From positions 62,001 to 126,000 of the forward strand of contig CAWUCO010000268.1 in NCBI GenBank assembly GCA_963920705.1: DNA of 64,000 bases, written 5' to 3'. The position numbers and the translations under genes are program-made. The notes under the pieces are model-generated. The model was not told the DNA's origin and searched no databases. It saw only the letters and a program-made list of their open reading frames with translations. Shown piece after piece: positions 39,596 to 52,397 of the stretch (position 1 is its first letter; the number at the start of each line of letters is the position of its first letter). Origin of the DNA: Odiellus spinosus. Taxonomy: Eukaryota; Arthropoda; Arachnida; Opiliones; Phalangiidae.

Positions 39596-42091
39596 CAAGA
39601 ATTTTGGAAAATCCGTTGAAAAACATGGAAAATATGTCCAATTCAAAAAAACATCTAATATCAAAAAGCGTATTTTTAAAATCTGAAATTTGACTATTTT
39701 GATATTGTATGATTTCTTGAATTGGCCATATTTTTTTTGTTTTTCAACGGATTTTTGAAAACTTATTATTTAGACTGTCCATTATTTGCTCTTTCGAATG
39801 AGTTTTGTTTTGTCTAAATTGCCAAAACGTGACAAATATAAAATGGGTTAAAATTAAGGAAAACCGCTTAAAAATCAAAGATTATTGGATTCAAATGGAC
39901 ACAAAACATTTGATTTTTAAGCGATTTAGACAAAATCAACACCAATCGAAAGAGCAAATAGTGGTCTATCTTAAAAACAAGAGTTTTGGAAAATCCGTTG
40001 AAAAACATGGAAAATATGGCCAATTCAAAAAAACATCTAATATCAAAAAGAGTATTTTTAAAATCTGAAATTTGACTATTTTGATATTGTATGATTTCTT
40101 GAATTGGCCATATTTTTCTTGTTTTTCAACGGATTTTTGAAAACTCTTATTATTTAGACTGTCCATTATTTGGTCTTTGGAATGAGTTTTGTTTTGTCTA
40201 AATTGCCAAAACATGACAAATATAAAATGGGTTATATCAAAAAGCGTATTTTTAAAATCTGAAATTTGACCATTTTGATATTGTATGATTTCATGAATAG
40301 ACAATATTTTTCTTGTTTTTCAACGGATTTTTGAAAACTATTATTATTTAGACGGTCCATTATTTGCACTTTCGAATGAGTTTTGTTTTGTCTAAATTGC
40401 CAAAACGTGACAAATATAAAATGGGTGAAAATTAAGCAAAACCGCTTAAAAATCAAAGATTATTGGATTCAAATGGACACAAAACATTTGATTTTTAAGC
40501 GATTTAGACAAAATCAACACCATTCGAAAGAGAAAATAGTGGTCTATCTAAAAAACAAGAGTTTTGGAAAATCCGTTGAAAAACATGGAAAATATGGCCA
40601 ATTCAAAAAAACATCTAATATCAAAAAGCGTATTTTTAAAATCTGAATTTTGACTATTTTGATATTGTATGATTTCTTGAATTGGCCATATTTTTCTTGT
40701 TTTTCAACGGATTTTTGAAAACTCTTATTATTTAGACTGTCCATTATTTGCTCTTTCGAATGAGTTTTATTTTTGTCTAAATTGCCAAAACGTGACAAAT
40801 ATAAAATGGGTTAAAATTAAGGAAAACCGCTTAAAAATCAAAGATTATTGGATTCAAATGGACACAAAACATTTGATTTTTAAGCGATTTAGACAAAATC
40901 AACACCAATCGAAAGAGCAAATAGTGGTTTATCTAAAAAACAAGAGTTTTGGAAAATCCGTTGAAAAACATGGAAAATATGGCCAATTCAAAAAAACATC
41001 TAATATCAAAAAGAGTATTTTTAAAATCTGAAATTTGACTATTTTGATATTGTATGATTTCTTGAATTGGCCATATTTTTCTTGTTTTTCAACGAATTTT
41101 TGAAAACTCTTATTATTTAGACTGTCCATTATTTGCTCTTTCGAATGAGTTTTGTTTTGTCTAAAGTGCCAAAACGTGACAAATGTAAAATGGGTGAAAA
41201 TTAAGGAAAATCGCTTAAAAATCAAAGATTATTGGATTCAAATGGACACAAAACATTTGATTTTTAAGCGATTTAGACAAAATCAACACCAATCGAAAGA
41301 GCAAATAGTGGTTTATCTAAAAAACAAGAGTTTTGGAAAATCCGTTTGAAAAACATGGAAAATATGGCCAATTCAAAAAAACATCTAATATCAAAAAGCG
41401 TATTTTTAAAATCTGAAATTTGACTATTTTGATATTGAATGATTTCTTGAATTGGCCATATTTTTCTTGTTTTTCAACGGATTTTTGAAAACTTATTATT
41501 TAGACTGTCCATTATTTGCTCTTTCGAATGAGTTTTGTTTTGTCTAAATTGCCAAAACGTGACAAATATAAAATGGGTTAAAATTAAGCAAAACCGCTTA
41601 AAAATCAAAGATTATTGGATTCAAATGGACACAAAACATTTGATTTTTAAGCGATTTAGACAAAATCAACACCAATCGAAAGAGCAAATAGTGGTCTATC
41701 TAAAAAACAAGAGTTTTGAAAATCCGTAGAAAAACATGGAAAATATGGCCAATTCAAAAAAACATCTAATATCAAAAAGCGTATTTTTAAATTCTGAAAT
41801 TTGACTATTTTGATATTGAATGATTTCTTGAATTGGCCATATTTTTCTTGTTTTTCAACGGATTTTTGAAAAACTCTTATTATTTAGACTGTCCATTATT
41901 TGCTCTTTCGAATGAGTTTTGTTTTGTCTAAATTGCCAAAACGTGACAAATATAAAATGGGTTAAAATTAAGCAAAACCGCTTAAAAATTAAAGATTATT
42001 GGATTCAAATGGCCACAAAACATTTGATTTTTAAGCGATTTAGACAAAATCAACACCAATCGAAAGAGCAAATAGTGGTTTATCTAAAAAA
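39596..42091 (+). repeat. 2496-bp tandem duplication, copy 1
   Basis: This block is followed immediately by a second copy at 42092-44587. It holds six full monomers and one half monomer. Shared private variants include the eight-T run before gtttttc near 39731, ctatcttaaaaacaag near 39966, catgacaaat near 40212, catgaatagacaat near 40292, ctgaattttgac near 40645, tttattttt near 40767, and aaatgtaaaatggg near 41182. The copies are adjacent and nearly identical, so the event is recent relative to most of the array. Confidence 0.9.
40225..40244 (+). other. Half-monomer deletion junction, copy 1
   Basis: The sequence reads gggttatatcaaaaag, which joins the end of gggtta directly to tatcaaaaag. 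In a normal unit about 190 bp lie between these points. The deletion removes the short dyad and arm A of the long dyad, leaving arm B. No clear microhomology is seen at the join. The deletion makes possible the longest ORF of the window (112 codons, minus strand 39966-40304), which is therefore an artefact of rearrangement. Confidence 0.88.
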
Positions 42092-44587
42092 CAAGAATTT
42101 TGGAAAATCCGTTGAAAAACATGGAAAATATGTCCAATTCAAAAAAACATCTAATATCAAAAAGCGTATTTTTAAAATCTGAAATTTGACTATTTTGATA
42201 TTGTATGATTTCTTGAATTGGCCATATTTTTTTTGTTTTTCAACGGATTTTTGAAAACTTATTATTTAGACTGTCCATTATTTGCTCTTTCGAATGAGTT
42301 TTGTTTTGTCTAAATTGCCAAAAGGTGACAAATATAAAATGGGTTAAAATTAAGCAAAACCGCTTAAAAATTAAAGATTATTGGATTCAAATGGACACAA
42401 AACATTTGATTTTTAAGCGATTTAGACAAAATCAACACCAATCGAAAGAGCAAATAGTGGTCTATCTTAAAAACAAGAGTTTTGGAAAATCCGTTGAAAA
42501 ACATGGAAAATATGGCCAATTCAAAAAAACATCTAATATCAAAAAGAGTATTTTTAAAATCTGAAATTTGACTATTTTGATATTGTATGATTTCTTGAAT
42601 TGGCCATATTTTTCTTGTTTTTCAACGGATTTTTGAAAACTCTTATTATTTAGACTGTCCATTATTTGGTCTTTGGAATGAGTTTTGTTTTGTCTAAATT
42701 GCCAAAACATGACAAATATAAAATGGGTTATATCAAAAAGCGTATTTTTAAAATCTGAAATTTGACTATTTTGATATTGTATGATTTCATGAATAGACAA
42801 TATTTTTCTTGTTTTTCAACGGATTTTTGAAAACTATTATTATTTAGACGGTCCATTATTTGCACTTTCGAATGAGTTTTGTTTTGTCTAAATTGCCAAA
42901 ACGTGACAAATATAAAATGGGTGAAAATTAAGCAAAACCGCTTAAAAATCAAAGATTATTGGATTCAAATGGACACAAAACATTTGATTTTTAAGCGATT
43001 TAGACAAAATCAACACCATTCGAAAGAGAAAATAGTGGTCTATCTAAAAAACAAGAGTTTTGGAAAATCCGTTGAAAAACATGGAAAATATGGCCAATTC
43101 AAAAAAACATCTAATATCAAAAAGCGTATTTTTAAAATCTGAATTTTGACTATTTTGATATTGTATGATTTCTTGAATTGGCCATATTTTTCTTGTTTTT
43201 CAACGGATTTTTGAAAACTCTTATTATTTAGACTGTCCATTATTTGCTCTTTCGAATGAGTTTTATTTTTGTCTAAATTGCCAAAACGTGACAAATATAA
43301 AATGGGTTAAAATTAAGGAAAACCGCTTAAAAATCAAAGATTATTGGATTCAAATGGACACAAAACATTTGATTTTTAAGCGATTTAGACAAAATCAACA
43401 CCAATCGAAAGAGCAAATAGTGGTTTATCTAAAAAACAAGAGTTTTGGAAAATCCGTTGAAAAACATGGAAAATATGGCCAATTCAAAAAAACATCTAAT
43501 ATCAAAAAGAGTATTTTTAAAATCTGAAATTTGACTATTTTGATATTGTATGATTTCTTGAATTGGCCATATTTTTCTTGTTTTTCAACGAATTTTTGAA
43601 AACTCTTATTATTTAGACTGTCCATTATTTGCTCTTTCGAATGAGTTTTGTTTTGTCTAAAGTGCCAAAACGTGACAAATGTAAAATGGGTGAAAATTAA
43701 GGAAAATCGCTTAAAAATCAAAGATTATTGGATTCAAATGGACACAAAACATTTGATTTTTAAGCGATTTAGACAAAATCAACACCAATCGAAAGAGCAA
43801 ATAGTGGTTTATCTAAAAAACAAGAGTTTTGGAAAATCCGTTTGAAAAACATGGAAAATATGGCCAATTCAAAAAAACATCTAATATCAAAAAGCGTATT
43901 TTTAAAATCTGAAATTTGACTATTTTGATATTGAATGATTTCTTGAATTGGCCATATTTTTCTTGTTTTTCAACGGATTTTTGAAAACTTATTATTTAGA
44001 CTGTCCATTATTTGCTCTTTCGAATGAGTTTTGTTTTGTCTAAATTGCCAAAACGTGACAAATATAAAATGGGTTAAAATTAAGCAAAACCGCTTAAAAA
44101 TCAAAGATTATTGGATTCAAATGGACACAAAACATTTGATTTTTAAGCGATTTAGACAAAATCAACACCAATCGAAAGAGCAAATAGTGGTCTATCTAAA
44201 AAACAAGAGTTTTGAAAATCCGTAGAAAAACATGGAAAATATGGCCAATTCAAAAAAACATCTAATATCAAAAAGCGTATTTTTAAATTCTGAAATTTGA
44301 CTATTTTGATATTGAATGATTTCTTGAATTGGCCATATTTTTCTTGTTTTTCAACGGATTTTTGAAAAACTCTTATTATTTAGACTGTCCATTATTTGCT
44401 CTTTCGAATGAGTTTTGTTTTGTCTAAATTGCCAAAACGTGACAAATATAAAATGGGTTAAAATTAAGCAAAACCGCTTAAAAATTAAAGATTATTGGAT
44501 TCAAATGGCCACAAAACATTTGATTTTTAAGCGATTTAGACAAAATCAACACCAATCGAAAGAGCAAATAGTGGTTTATCTAAAAAA
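42092..44587 (+). repeat. 2496-bp tandem duplication, copy 2
   Basis: This is the second copy of 39596-42091. It agrees closely except for a cluster of three changes near 42324-42371 (aaaaggtg, aagcaaaacc, aaattaaag), which look like a conversion patch, and a single change at about 42770 (gaccatttt in copy 1, gactatttt here). It ends near 44587, where the caagagtttttg variant replaces caagaattttgg. Confidence 0.9.
42721..42740 (+). other. Half-monomer deletion junction, copy 2
   Basis: This is the same join as at 40234/40235, exactly 2496 bp downstream. Identity of the junction shows the deletion preceded the block duplication. Confidence 0.88.
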
Positions 44588-46249
44588 CAAGAGTTTTTGA
44601 AAATCCGTTGAAAAACATGGAAAATATGGCCAATTCAAAAAAACATCTAATATCAAAAAGCGTATTTTTAAAATCTGAAATTTGACTATTTTGATATTGA
44701 ATGATTTCTTGAATTGGCCATATTTTTCTTGTTTTTCAACGGATTTTTGAAAACTCTTATTATTTAGACTGTCCATTATTTGCTCTTTCGAATGAGTTTT
44801 GTTTTGTCTAAATTGCCAAAACGTGACAAATATAAAATGGGTTAAAATTAAGCAAAACCGCTTAAAAATTAAAGATTATTGGATTCAAATGGACACAAAA
44901 CATTTGATTTTTAAGCGATTTAGACAAAATCAACACCAATCGAAAGAGCAAATAGGGGTCTATCTAAAAAACAAGAGTTTTGGAAAATCCGTTGAAAAAC
45001 ATGGAAAATATGGCCAATTCAAAAAAACATCTAATATCAAAAAGCGTATTTTTAAAATCTGAAATTTGACTATTTTGATATTGAATGATTTCTTGAATTG
45101 GCCATATTTTTCTTGTTTTTCAACGGATTTTTGAAAACTATTATTATTTAGACTGTCCATTATTTACACTTTCGAATGAGTTTTGTTTTGTCTAAATTGC
45201 CAAAACGTGACAAATATAAAATGGGTGAAAATTAAGCAAAACCGCTTAAAAATCAAAGATTATTAGATTCAAATGGACACAAAACATTTGATTTTTAAGC
45301 GATTTAGACAAAATCAACACCAATCGAAAGAGAAAATAGTGGTCTATCTAAAAAACAAGAGTTTTGGAAAATCCGTTGAAAAACATGGAAAATATGGCCA
45401 ATTCAAAAAACATCTAATATCAAAAAGCGTATTTTTAAAATCTGAAATTTGACTATTTTGATATTGTATGATTTCTTGAATTGGCCATATTTTTCTTGTT
45501 TTTCAACGGATTTTTGAAAACTCTTATTATTTAGACTGTCCATTATTTGCTCTTTCGAATGAGTTTTATTTTTGTCTAAATTGCCAAAACGTGACAAATA
45601 TAAAATGGGTGAAAATTAAGGAAAACCGCTTAAAAATCAAAGATTATTGGATTCAAATGGACACAAAACATTTGATTTTTAAGCGATTTAGACAAAATCA
45701 ACACCAATCGAAAGAGCAAATAGTGGTTTATCTAAAAAACAAGAGTTTTGGAAAATTCGTTGAAAAACATGGAAAATATGGCCAATTCAAAAAAACATAT
45801 AATATGAAAAAGCGTATTTTTAAAATCTGAAATTGGACTATTTTGATATTGTATGATTTCTTGAATTGGCCATATTTTTCTTGTTTTTCAACGGATTTTT
45901 GAAACTCTTATTATTTAGACTCTCCATTATTTGCTCTTTCGAATGAGTTTTGTTTTGTCTAAATTGCCAAAACGTGACAAATATAAAATGGGTTAAAATT
46001 GAGGAAAACCGCTTAAAAATCAAAGATTATTGGATTCAAATGGACACAAAACATTTGATTTTTAAGCGATTTAGACAAAATCAACACCAATCGAAAGAGC
46101 AAATAGTGGTTTATCTAAAAAACAAGAGTTTTGGAAAATCCGTTGAAAAACATGGAAAATATGGCCAATTCAAAAAAACATCTAATATCAAAAAGCGTAT
46201 TTTTAAAATCTGAAATTTGACTATTTTGATATTGTATGATTTCTTGAAT

Positions 46250-47782
46250 TGGCCATATTTTTCTTGTTTTTCAACGGATTTTTGAAACTCTCATTATTTA
46301 GACTGTCCATTATTTGCTCTTTCGAATGAGTTTTGTTTTGTCTAAATTGCCAAAACGTGACAAATATAAAATGGGTTAAAATTAAGCAAAACCGCTTAAA
46401 AATCAAAGATTATTGGATTCAAATGGACACAAAACATTTGACTTTTAAGCGATTTAGACAAAATCAACACCAATCGAAAGAGCAAATAGTGGTCTATCTA
46501 AAAAACAAGAGTTTTGGAAAATCCGTTGAAAAACATGGAAAATATGTCCAATTCAAAAAAACATCTAATATCAAAAAGCGTATTTTTAAAATCTGAAATT
46601 TGACTATTTTGATATTGTATGATTTCATGAATAGACAATATTTTTCTTGTTTTTCAACGGATTTTTGAAAACTCTTATTATTTAGACTGTCCATTATTTG
46701 CTCTTTCGAATGAGTTTTGTTTGGTCTAAAGTGCCAAAACGTGACAAATATAAAATGGGTTAAAATTAAGCAAAACCGCTTAAAAATCAAAGATTATTGG
46801 ATTCAAATGGACACAAAACATTTGATTTTTAAGCGATTTAGACCAAATCAACACCAATCGAAAGAGCAAATAGTGGTTTATCTAAAAAACAAGAGTTTTG
46901 GAAAATCCGTTGAAAAACATGGAAAATATGGCCAATTCAAAAAAACATCTAATATCAAAAAGCGTATTTTTAAAATCTGAAATTGGACTATTTTGATATT
47001 GTATGATTTCTTGAATTTGCCATATTTTTCTTGTTTTTCAACGGATTTTTGAAACTCTTATTATTTAGACTGTCCATTATTTGCTCTTTCGAATGAGTTT
47101 TGTTTTGTCTAAATTGCCAAAACGTGACAAATATAAAATGGGTTAAAATTAAGCAAAACCGCTTAAAAATCAAAGATTATTGGATTCAAATGGACACAAA
47201 ACATTTGATTTTTAGGCGATTTAGACAAAATCAACACCAATCGAAAGAGCAAATAGTGGTCTATCTAAAAAACAAGAGTTTTGGAAAATCCGTTGAAAAA
47301 CATGGAAAATATGTCCAATTCAAAAAAACATCTAATATCAAAAAGCGTATTTTTAAAATCTGAAATTTGACTATTTTGATATTGTATGATTTCATGAATA
47401 GACAATATTTTTCTTGTTTTTCAACGGATTTTTGAAAACTCTTATTATTTAGACTGTCCATTATTTGCTCTTTCGAATGAGTTTTGTTTTGTCTAAAGTG
47501 CCAAAACGTGACAAATATAAAATGGGTTAAAATTAAGCAAAACCGCTTAAAAATCAAAGATTATTGGATTCAAATGGACACAAAACATTTGATTTTTAAG
47601 CGATTTAGACAAAATCAACACCAATCGAAAGAGCAAATAGTGGTTTATCTAAAAAACAAGAGTTTTGGAAAATCCGTTGAAAAACATGGAAAATATGGCC
47701 AATTCAAAAAAACATCTAATATCAAAAAGCGTATTTTTAAAATCTGAAATTGGACTATTTTGATATTGTATGATTTCTTGAA
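46250..47782 (+). repeat. Tandem duplication of a monomer pair (767-bp period)
   Basis: The units at 46250-47015 and 47017-47782 share the catgaatagacaat variant (46626, 47393) and the ctaaagtgcc variant (about 46727, 47494) at a constant offset of 767 bp. They differ at a few bases, for example acttttaagcg versus atttttaggcg and tttggtc versus ttttgtc. Confidence 0.82.
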
Positions 47783-47939
47783 TTGGCCATATTTTTCTTG
47801 TTTTTCAACGGATTTTTAAAACTTATTATTTAGACTGTCCATTATTTGCTCTTTCGAATGAGTTTTGTTTTGTCTAAATTGCCAAAACGTGACAAATATA
47901 AAATGGGTTAAAATTAAGCAAAACCGCTTAAAAATGAAA

Positions 47940-50461
47940 GATTATTGGATTCAAATGGACACAAAACATTTGATTTTTAAGCGATTTAGACAAAATCAAC
48001 ACCAATCGAAAGAGAAAATAGTGGTCTATCTAAAAAACAAGAGTTTTGGAAAATCCGTTGAAAAACATGGAAAATATGGCCAATTCAAAAAAACATCTAA
48101 TATCAAAAAGCGTATTTTTAAAATCTGAAATTTGACTATTTTGATATTGTATGATTTCTTGAATTGGCCATATTTTTCTTGTTTTTCAACGGATTTTTGA
48201 AAACTCTTATTATTTAGACTGTCCATTATTTGCTCTTTCGAATGAGTTTTATTTTTGTCTAAATTGCCAAAACGTGACAAATATAAAATGGGTTAAAATT
48301 AAGGAAAACCGCTTAAAAATCAAAGATTATTGGATTCAAATGGACACAAAACATTTGATTTTTAAGCGATTTAGACAAAATCAACACCAATCGAAAGAGC
48401 AAATAGTGGTTTATCTAAAAAACAAGAGTTTTGGAAAATCCGTTGAAAAACATGGAAAATATGGCCAATTCAAAAAAACATATAATATCAAAAAGCGTAT
48501 TTTTAAAATCTGAAATTGGACTATTTTGATATTGTATGATTTCTTGAATTGGCCATATTTTTCTTGTTTTTCAACGGATTTTTGAAACTCTTATTATTTA
48601 GACTGTCCATTATTTGCTCTTTCGAATGAGTTTTGTTTTGTCTAAATTGCCAAAACGTGACAAATATAAAATGGGTTAAAATTAAGGAAAACCGCTTAAA
48701 AATCAAAGATTATTGGATTCAAATGGACACAAAACATTTGATTTTTAAGCGATTTAGACAAAATCAACACCAATCGAAAGAGCAAATAGTGGTTTATCTA
48801 AAAAACAAGAGTTTTGGAAAATCCGTTGAAAAACATGGAAAATATGGCCAATTCAAAAAAACATCTAATATCAAAAAGCGTATTTTTAAAATCTGAAATT
48901 TGACTATTTTGATATTGTATGATTTCATGAATAGACAATATTTTTCTTGTTTTTCAACGGATTTTTGAAAACTATTATTATTTAGACGGTCCATTATTTG
49001 CACTTTCGAATGAGTTTTGTTTTGTCTAAATTGCCAAAACGTGACAAATATAAAATGGGTGAAAATTAAGCAAAACCGCTTAAAAATCAAAGATTATTGG
49101 ATTCAAATGGACACAAAACATTTGATTTTTAAGCGATTTAGACAAAATCAACACCAATCGAAAGAGCAAATAGTGGTTTATCTAAAAAACAAGAGTTTTG
49201 GAAAATCCGTTGAAAAACATGGAAAATATGGCCAATTCAAAAAAACATCTTATATCAAAAAGCGAATTTTTAAAATCTGAAATTTGACTATTTTGATATT
49301 GAATGATTTCTTGAATTGGCCATATTTTTCTTGTTTTTCAACGGATTTTTGAAAACTATTATTATTTAGACTGTCCATTATTTGCACTTTCGAATGAGTT
49401 TTGTTTTGTCTAAATTGCCAAAACGTGACAAATATAAAATGGGTGAAAATTAAGCAAAACCGCTTAAAAATCAAAGATTATTGGATTCAAATGGACACAA
49501 AACATTTGATTTTTAAGCGATTTAGACAAAATCAACACCAATCGAAAGAGAAAATAGTGGTCTATCTAAAAAACAAGAGTTTTGGAAAATCCGTTGAAAA
49601 ACATGGAAAATATGGCCAATTCAAAAAAACATCTAATATCAAAAAGCGTATTTTTAAAATCTGAAATTTGACTATTTTGATATTGTATGATTTCTTGAAT
49701 TGGCCATATTTTTCTTGTTTTTCAACGGATTTTTGAAAACTCTTATTATTTAGACTGTCCATTATTTGCTCTTTCGAATGAGTTTTATTTTTGTCTAAAT
49801 TGCCAAAACGTGACAAATATAAAATGGGTTAAAATTAAGGAAAACCGCTTAAAAATCAAAGATTATTGGATTCAAATGGACACAAAACATTTGATTTTTA
49901 AGCGATTTAGACAAAATCAACACCAATCGAAAGAGCAAATAGTGGTTTATCTAAAAAACAAGAGTTTTGGAAAATCCGTTGAAAAACATGGAAAATATGG
50001 CCAATTCAAAAAAACATATAATATCAAAAAGCGTATTTTTAAAATCTGAAATTGGACTATTTTGATATTGTATGATTTCTTGAATTGGCCATATTTTTCT
50101 TGTTTTTCAACGGATTTTTGAAACTCTTATTATTTAGACTGTCCATTATTTGCTCTTTCGAATGAGTTTTGTTTTGTCTAAATTGCCAAAACGTGACAAA
50201 TATAAAATGGGTTAAAATTAAGGAAAACCGCTTAAAAATCAAAGATTATTGGATTCAAATGGACACAAAACATTTGATTTTTAAGCGATTTAGACAAAAT
50301 CAACACCAATCGAAAGAGCAAATAGTGGTTTATCTAAAAAACAAGAGTTTTGGAAAATCCGTTGAAAAACATGGAAAATATGGCCAATTCAAAAAAACAT
50401 CTAATATCAAAAAGCGTATTTTTAAAATCTGAAATTTGACTATTTTGATATTGTATGATTT
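47940..50461 (+). repeat. Four-monomer repeat, 1536-bp period
   Basis: The stretch 47940-48925 is matched by 49476-50461 at an offset of 1536 bp. Shared marks include tttattttt (48249, 49785), aaggaaaacc (48302, 49838) and aacatataatatc (48478, 50014). The match stops where the first copy has catgaatagacaat and the second the ordinary cttgaattggcc. Confidence 0.83.
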
Positions 50462-50862
50462 CTTGAATTGGCCATATTTTTCTTGTTTTTCAACGGATTT
50501 TGAAACTCTTATTATTTAGACTGTCCATTATTTGCTCTTTCGAATGAGTTTTGTTTTGTCTAAATTGCCAAAACGTGACAAATATAAAATGGGTTAAAAT
50601 TAAGCAAAACCGCTTAAAAATCAAAGATTATTGGATTCAAATGGACACAAAACATTTGATTTTTAAGCGATTTAGACAAAATCAACACCAATCGAAAGAG
50701 CAAATAGTGGTCTATCTAAAAAACAAGAGTTTTGGAAAATCCGTTGAAAAACATGGAAAATATGTCCAATTCAAAAAAACATCTAATATCAAAAAGCGTA
50801 TTTTTAAAATCTGAAATTTGACTATTTTGATATTGTATGATTTCATGAATAGACAATATTTT

Positions 50863-50872
50863 TCTTGTTTTT
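50863..50872. other. Array orientation switch 1, forward to reverse
   Basis: To the left the sequence is a forward B monomer (catgaatagacaatatttt, then tcttgttttt). To the right it continues as agatagaccaatatttgctc, which is the reverse complement of an A-type monomer. The string tcttgttttt is found at this place in both the forward unit (before caacgg) and the reverse unit (before tagata), so the break lies in about 10 bp of microhomology. Confidence 0.9.
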
Positions 50873-52390
50873 TAGATAGACCAATATTTGCTCTTTCGAG
50901 TGGTCTAATTTTGTCTAAATCGCTTAAAAATCAAAAGTTTTGTGTCCATTTGAATCCAATAATCTTGGATTTTTAAGCGTTTTTGCTTAATTTTAACCAA
51001 TTTTATATTTGTCACAATTTTGCAATTTAGACAAAACCAAAGTCATTCGAAAGAGCAATTAATGGACAGTCTAAATAATAAGAGTTTTCAAAAAACCGTT
51101 GAAAAACAAGAAAAATATGGCCATTTCAAGAAATCATAGAATATCAAAATAGTCAAATTTCAGATTTTAAAAATTCGCTTTTTGATAATAGATGTTTTTT
51201 GAATTGTCCATATTTTCCATGTTTTTCAACGGATTTTCCAAAAATCTTGTTTTTTAGATAGACCAATATTTGCTCTTTCGAGTGGTCTTAATTTTGTCTA
51301 AATCGCTTAAAAATCAAAAGTTTTGTGTCCATTTGAATCCAATAATCTTGGATTTTTAAGCGTTTTTGCTTAATTTTAACCAATTTTATATTGGTCACAA
51401 TTTTGCAATTTAGACAAAACCAAAGTCATTCGAAAGAGCAATTAATGGACAGTCTAAATAATAAGAATTTTTTAAAAATCCGTTGAAAAACAAGAAAAAT
51501 ATGGCCAATTCAAGAAATCATAGAATATCAAAATAGTCAAATTTCAGATTTTCAAAATTCGCTTTTTGATATTAGATGCTTTTTGAATTGTCCATATTTT
51601 CCATGTTTTTCAACGGATTTTCCAAAACTCTTGTTTTTTAGATAGACCAATATTTGCTCTTTCGAGTAGTCTTAATTTTGTCTAAATCGCTTAAAAATCA
51701 AAAGTTTTGTGTCCATTTGAATCCAATAATCTTGGATTTTTAAGTGTTTTTGCTTTATTTTAACCAATTTTATATTTGTCACAATTTTGCAATTTAGACA
51801 AAATCAAAGTCATTCGAAAGAGCAATTAATGGACAGTCTAAATAACAAGAGTTTTCAAAAATCCGTTGAAAAACAAGAAAAATATGGCCAATTCAAGAAA
51901 TCATACAATATCAAAATAGTCAAATTTCAGATTTTAAAAATTCGCTTTTTGATATTAGATGCTTTTTGAATTGTCCATATTTTCCATGTTTTACAACGGA
52001 TTTTCCAAAACTCTTGTTTTTTAGATAGACCAATATTTGCTCTTTCGAGTGGTCTTAATTTTGTCTAAATCGCTTAAAAATCAAAAGTTTTGTGTCCATT
52101 TGAATCCAATAATCTTGGATTTTTAAGTGTTTTTGCTTAATTTTAACCAATTTTATATTTGTCACAATTTTGCAATTTAGACAAAACCAAAGTCATTCGA
52201 AAGAGCAATTAATGGACAGTCTAAATAACAAGAGTTTTCAAAAATCCGTTGAAAAACAAGAAAAATATGGCCAATTCAAGAAATCATACAAAATCAAAAT
52301 AGTCAAATTTCAGATTTTAAAAATTCGCTTTTTGATATTAGATGCTTTTTGAATTGTCCATATTTTCCATGTTTTTCAACGGATTTTCCA
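50873..52390 (-). repeat. Zone III: reverse-orientation A-type segment
   Basis: About four monomers run in the opposite direction to everything upstream. They are A-type (aatcttgg, caaaagttttg, ccaatatttgctc) and differ from forward A units in having cacaattttgcaattt, where the forward form is the complement of gccaaaacgtgac. From about 51240 to 52390 the segment matches 54032-55182 at an offset of 2792 bp, including the rare attggtcac variant at 51391 and 54183. Its left part matches 53282-53650 at an offset of 2409 bp. Confidence 0.88.
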
Positions 52391-52397
52391 AAAATAT
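52387..52397. other. Array orientation switch 2, reverse to forward
   Basis: Reverse A sequence (caacggattttccaaaa) runs into forward B sequence (atatggaaaatatggcc). The ordinary reverse continuation would be ccaaaactcttg, and the ordinary forward lead-in is gaaaaacatgg. Only a short A-run is shared. The B unit to the right carries ctgaattttgac, a variant otherwise seen only near 40645 and 43141. Confidence 0.87.

Larger units (their letters stand above)
44588..50862 (+). repeat. B-type monomers with 2- and 4-monomer periods
   Basis: Sixteen or so forward B units lie here. They include a dimer duplication (46250-47782, period 767) and a 4-monomer repeat (47940-50461, period 1536). The catgaatagacaat variant recurs near 46626, 47393, 48927 and 50843. 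The aaggaaaacc and gggtgaaaatt variants are frequent. The zone ends at the orientation switch near 50868. Confidence 0.85.

Noticed and set aside
39966..40304. 112-codon minus-strand ORF (and its copy at 42462-42800)
   Set aside because: It arises from the half-monomer deletion junction that joins two satellite frames. There is no start context, domain or family match, and the same frame is broken in other monomers.
50873..52390. Reverse segment as a simple in-place inversion of the local forward array
   Set aside because: The reversed units are of the A subfamily, while the flanking forward units are B. A local flip would give reversed B units.
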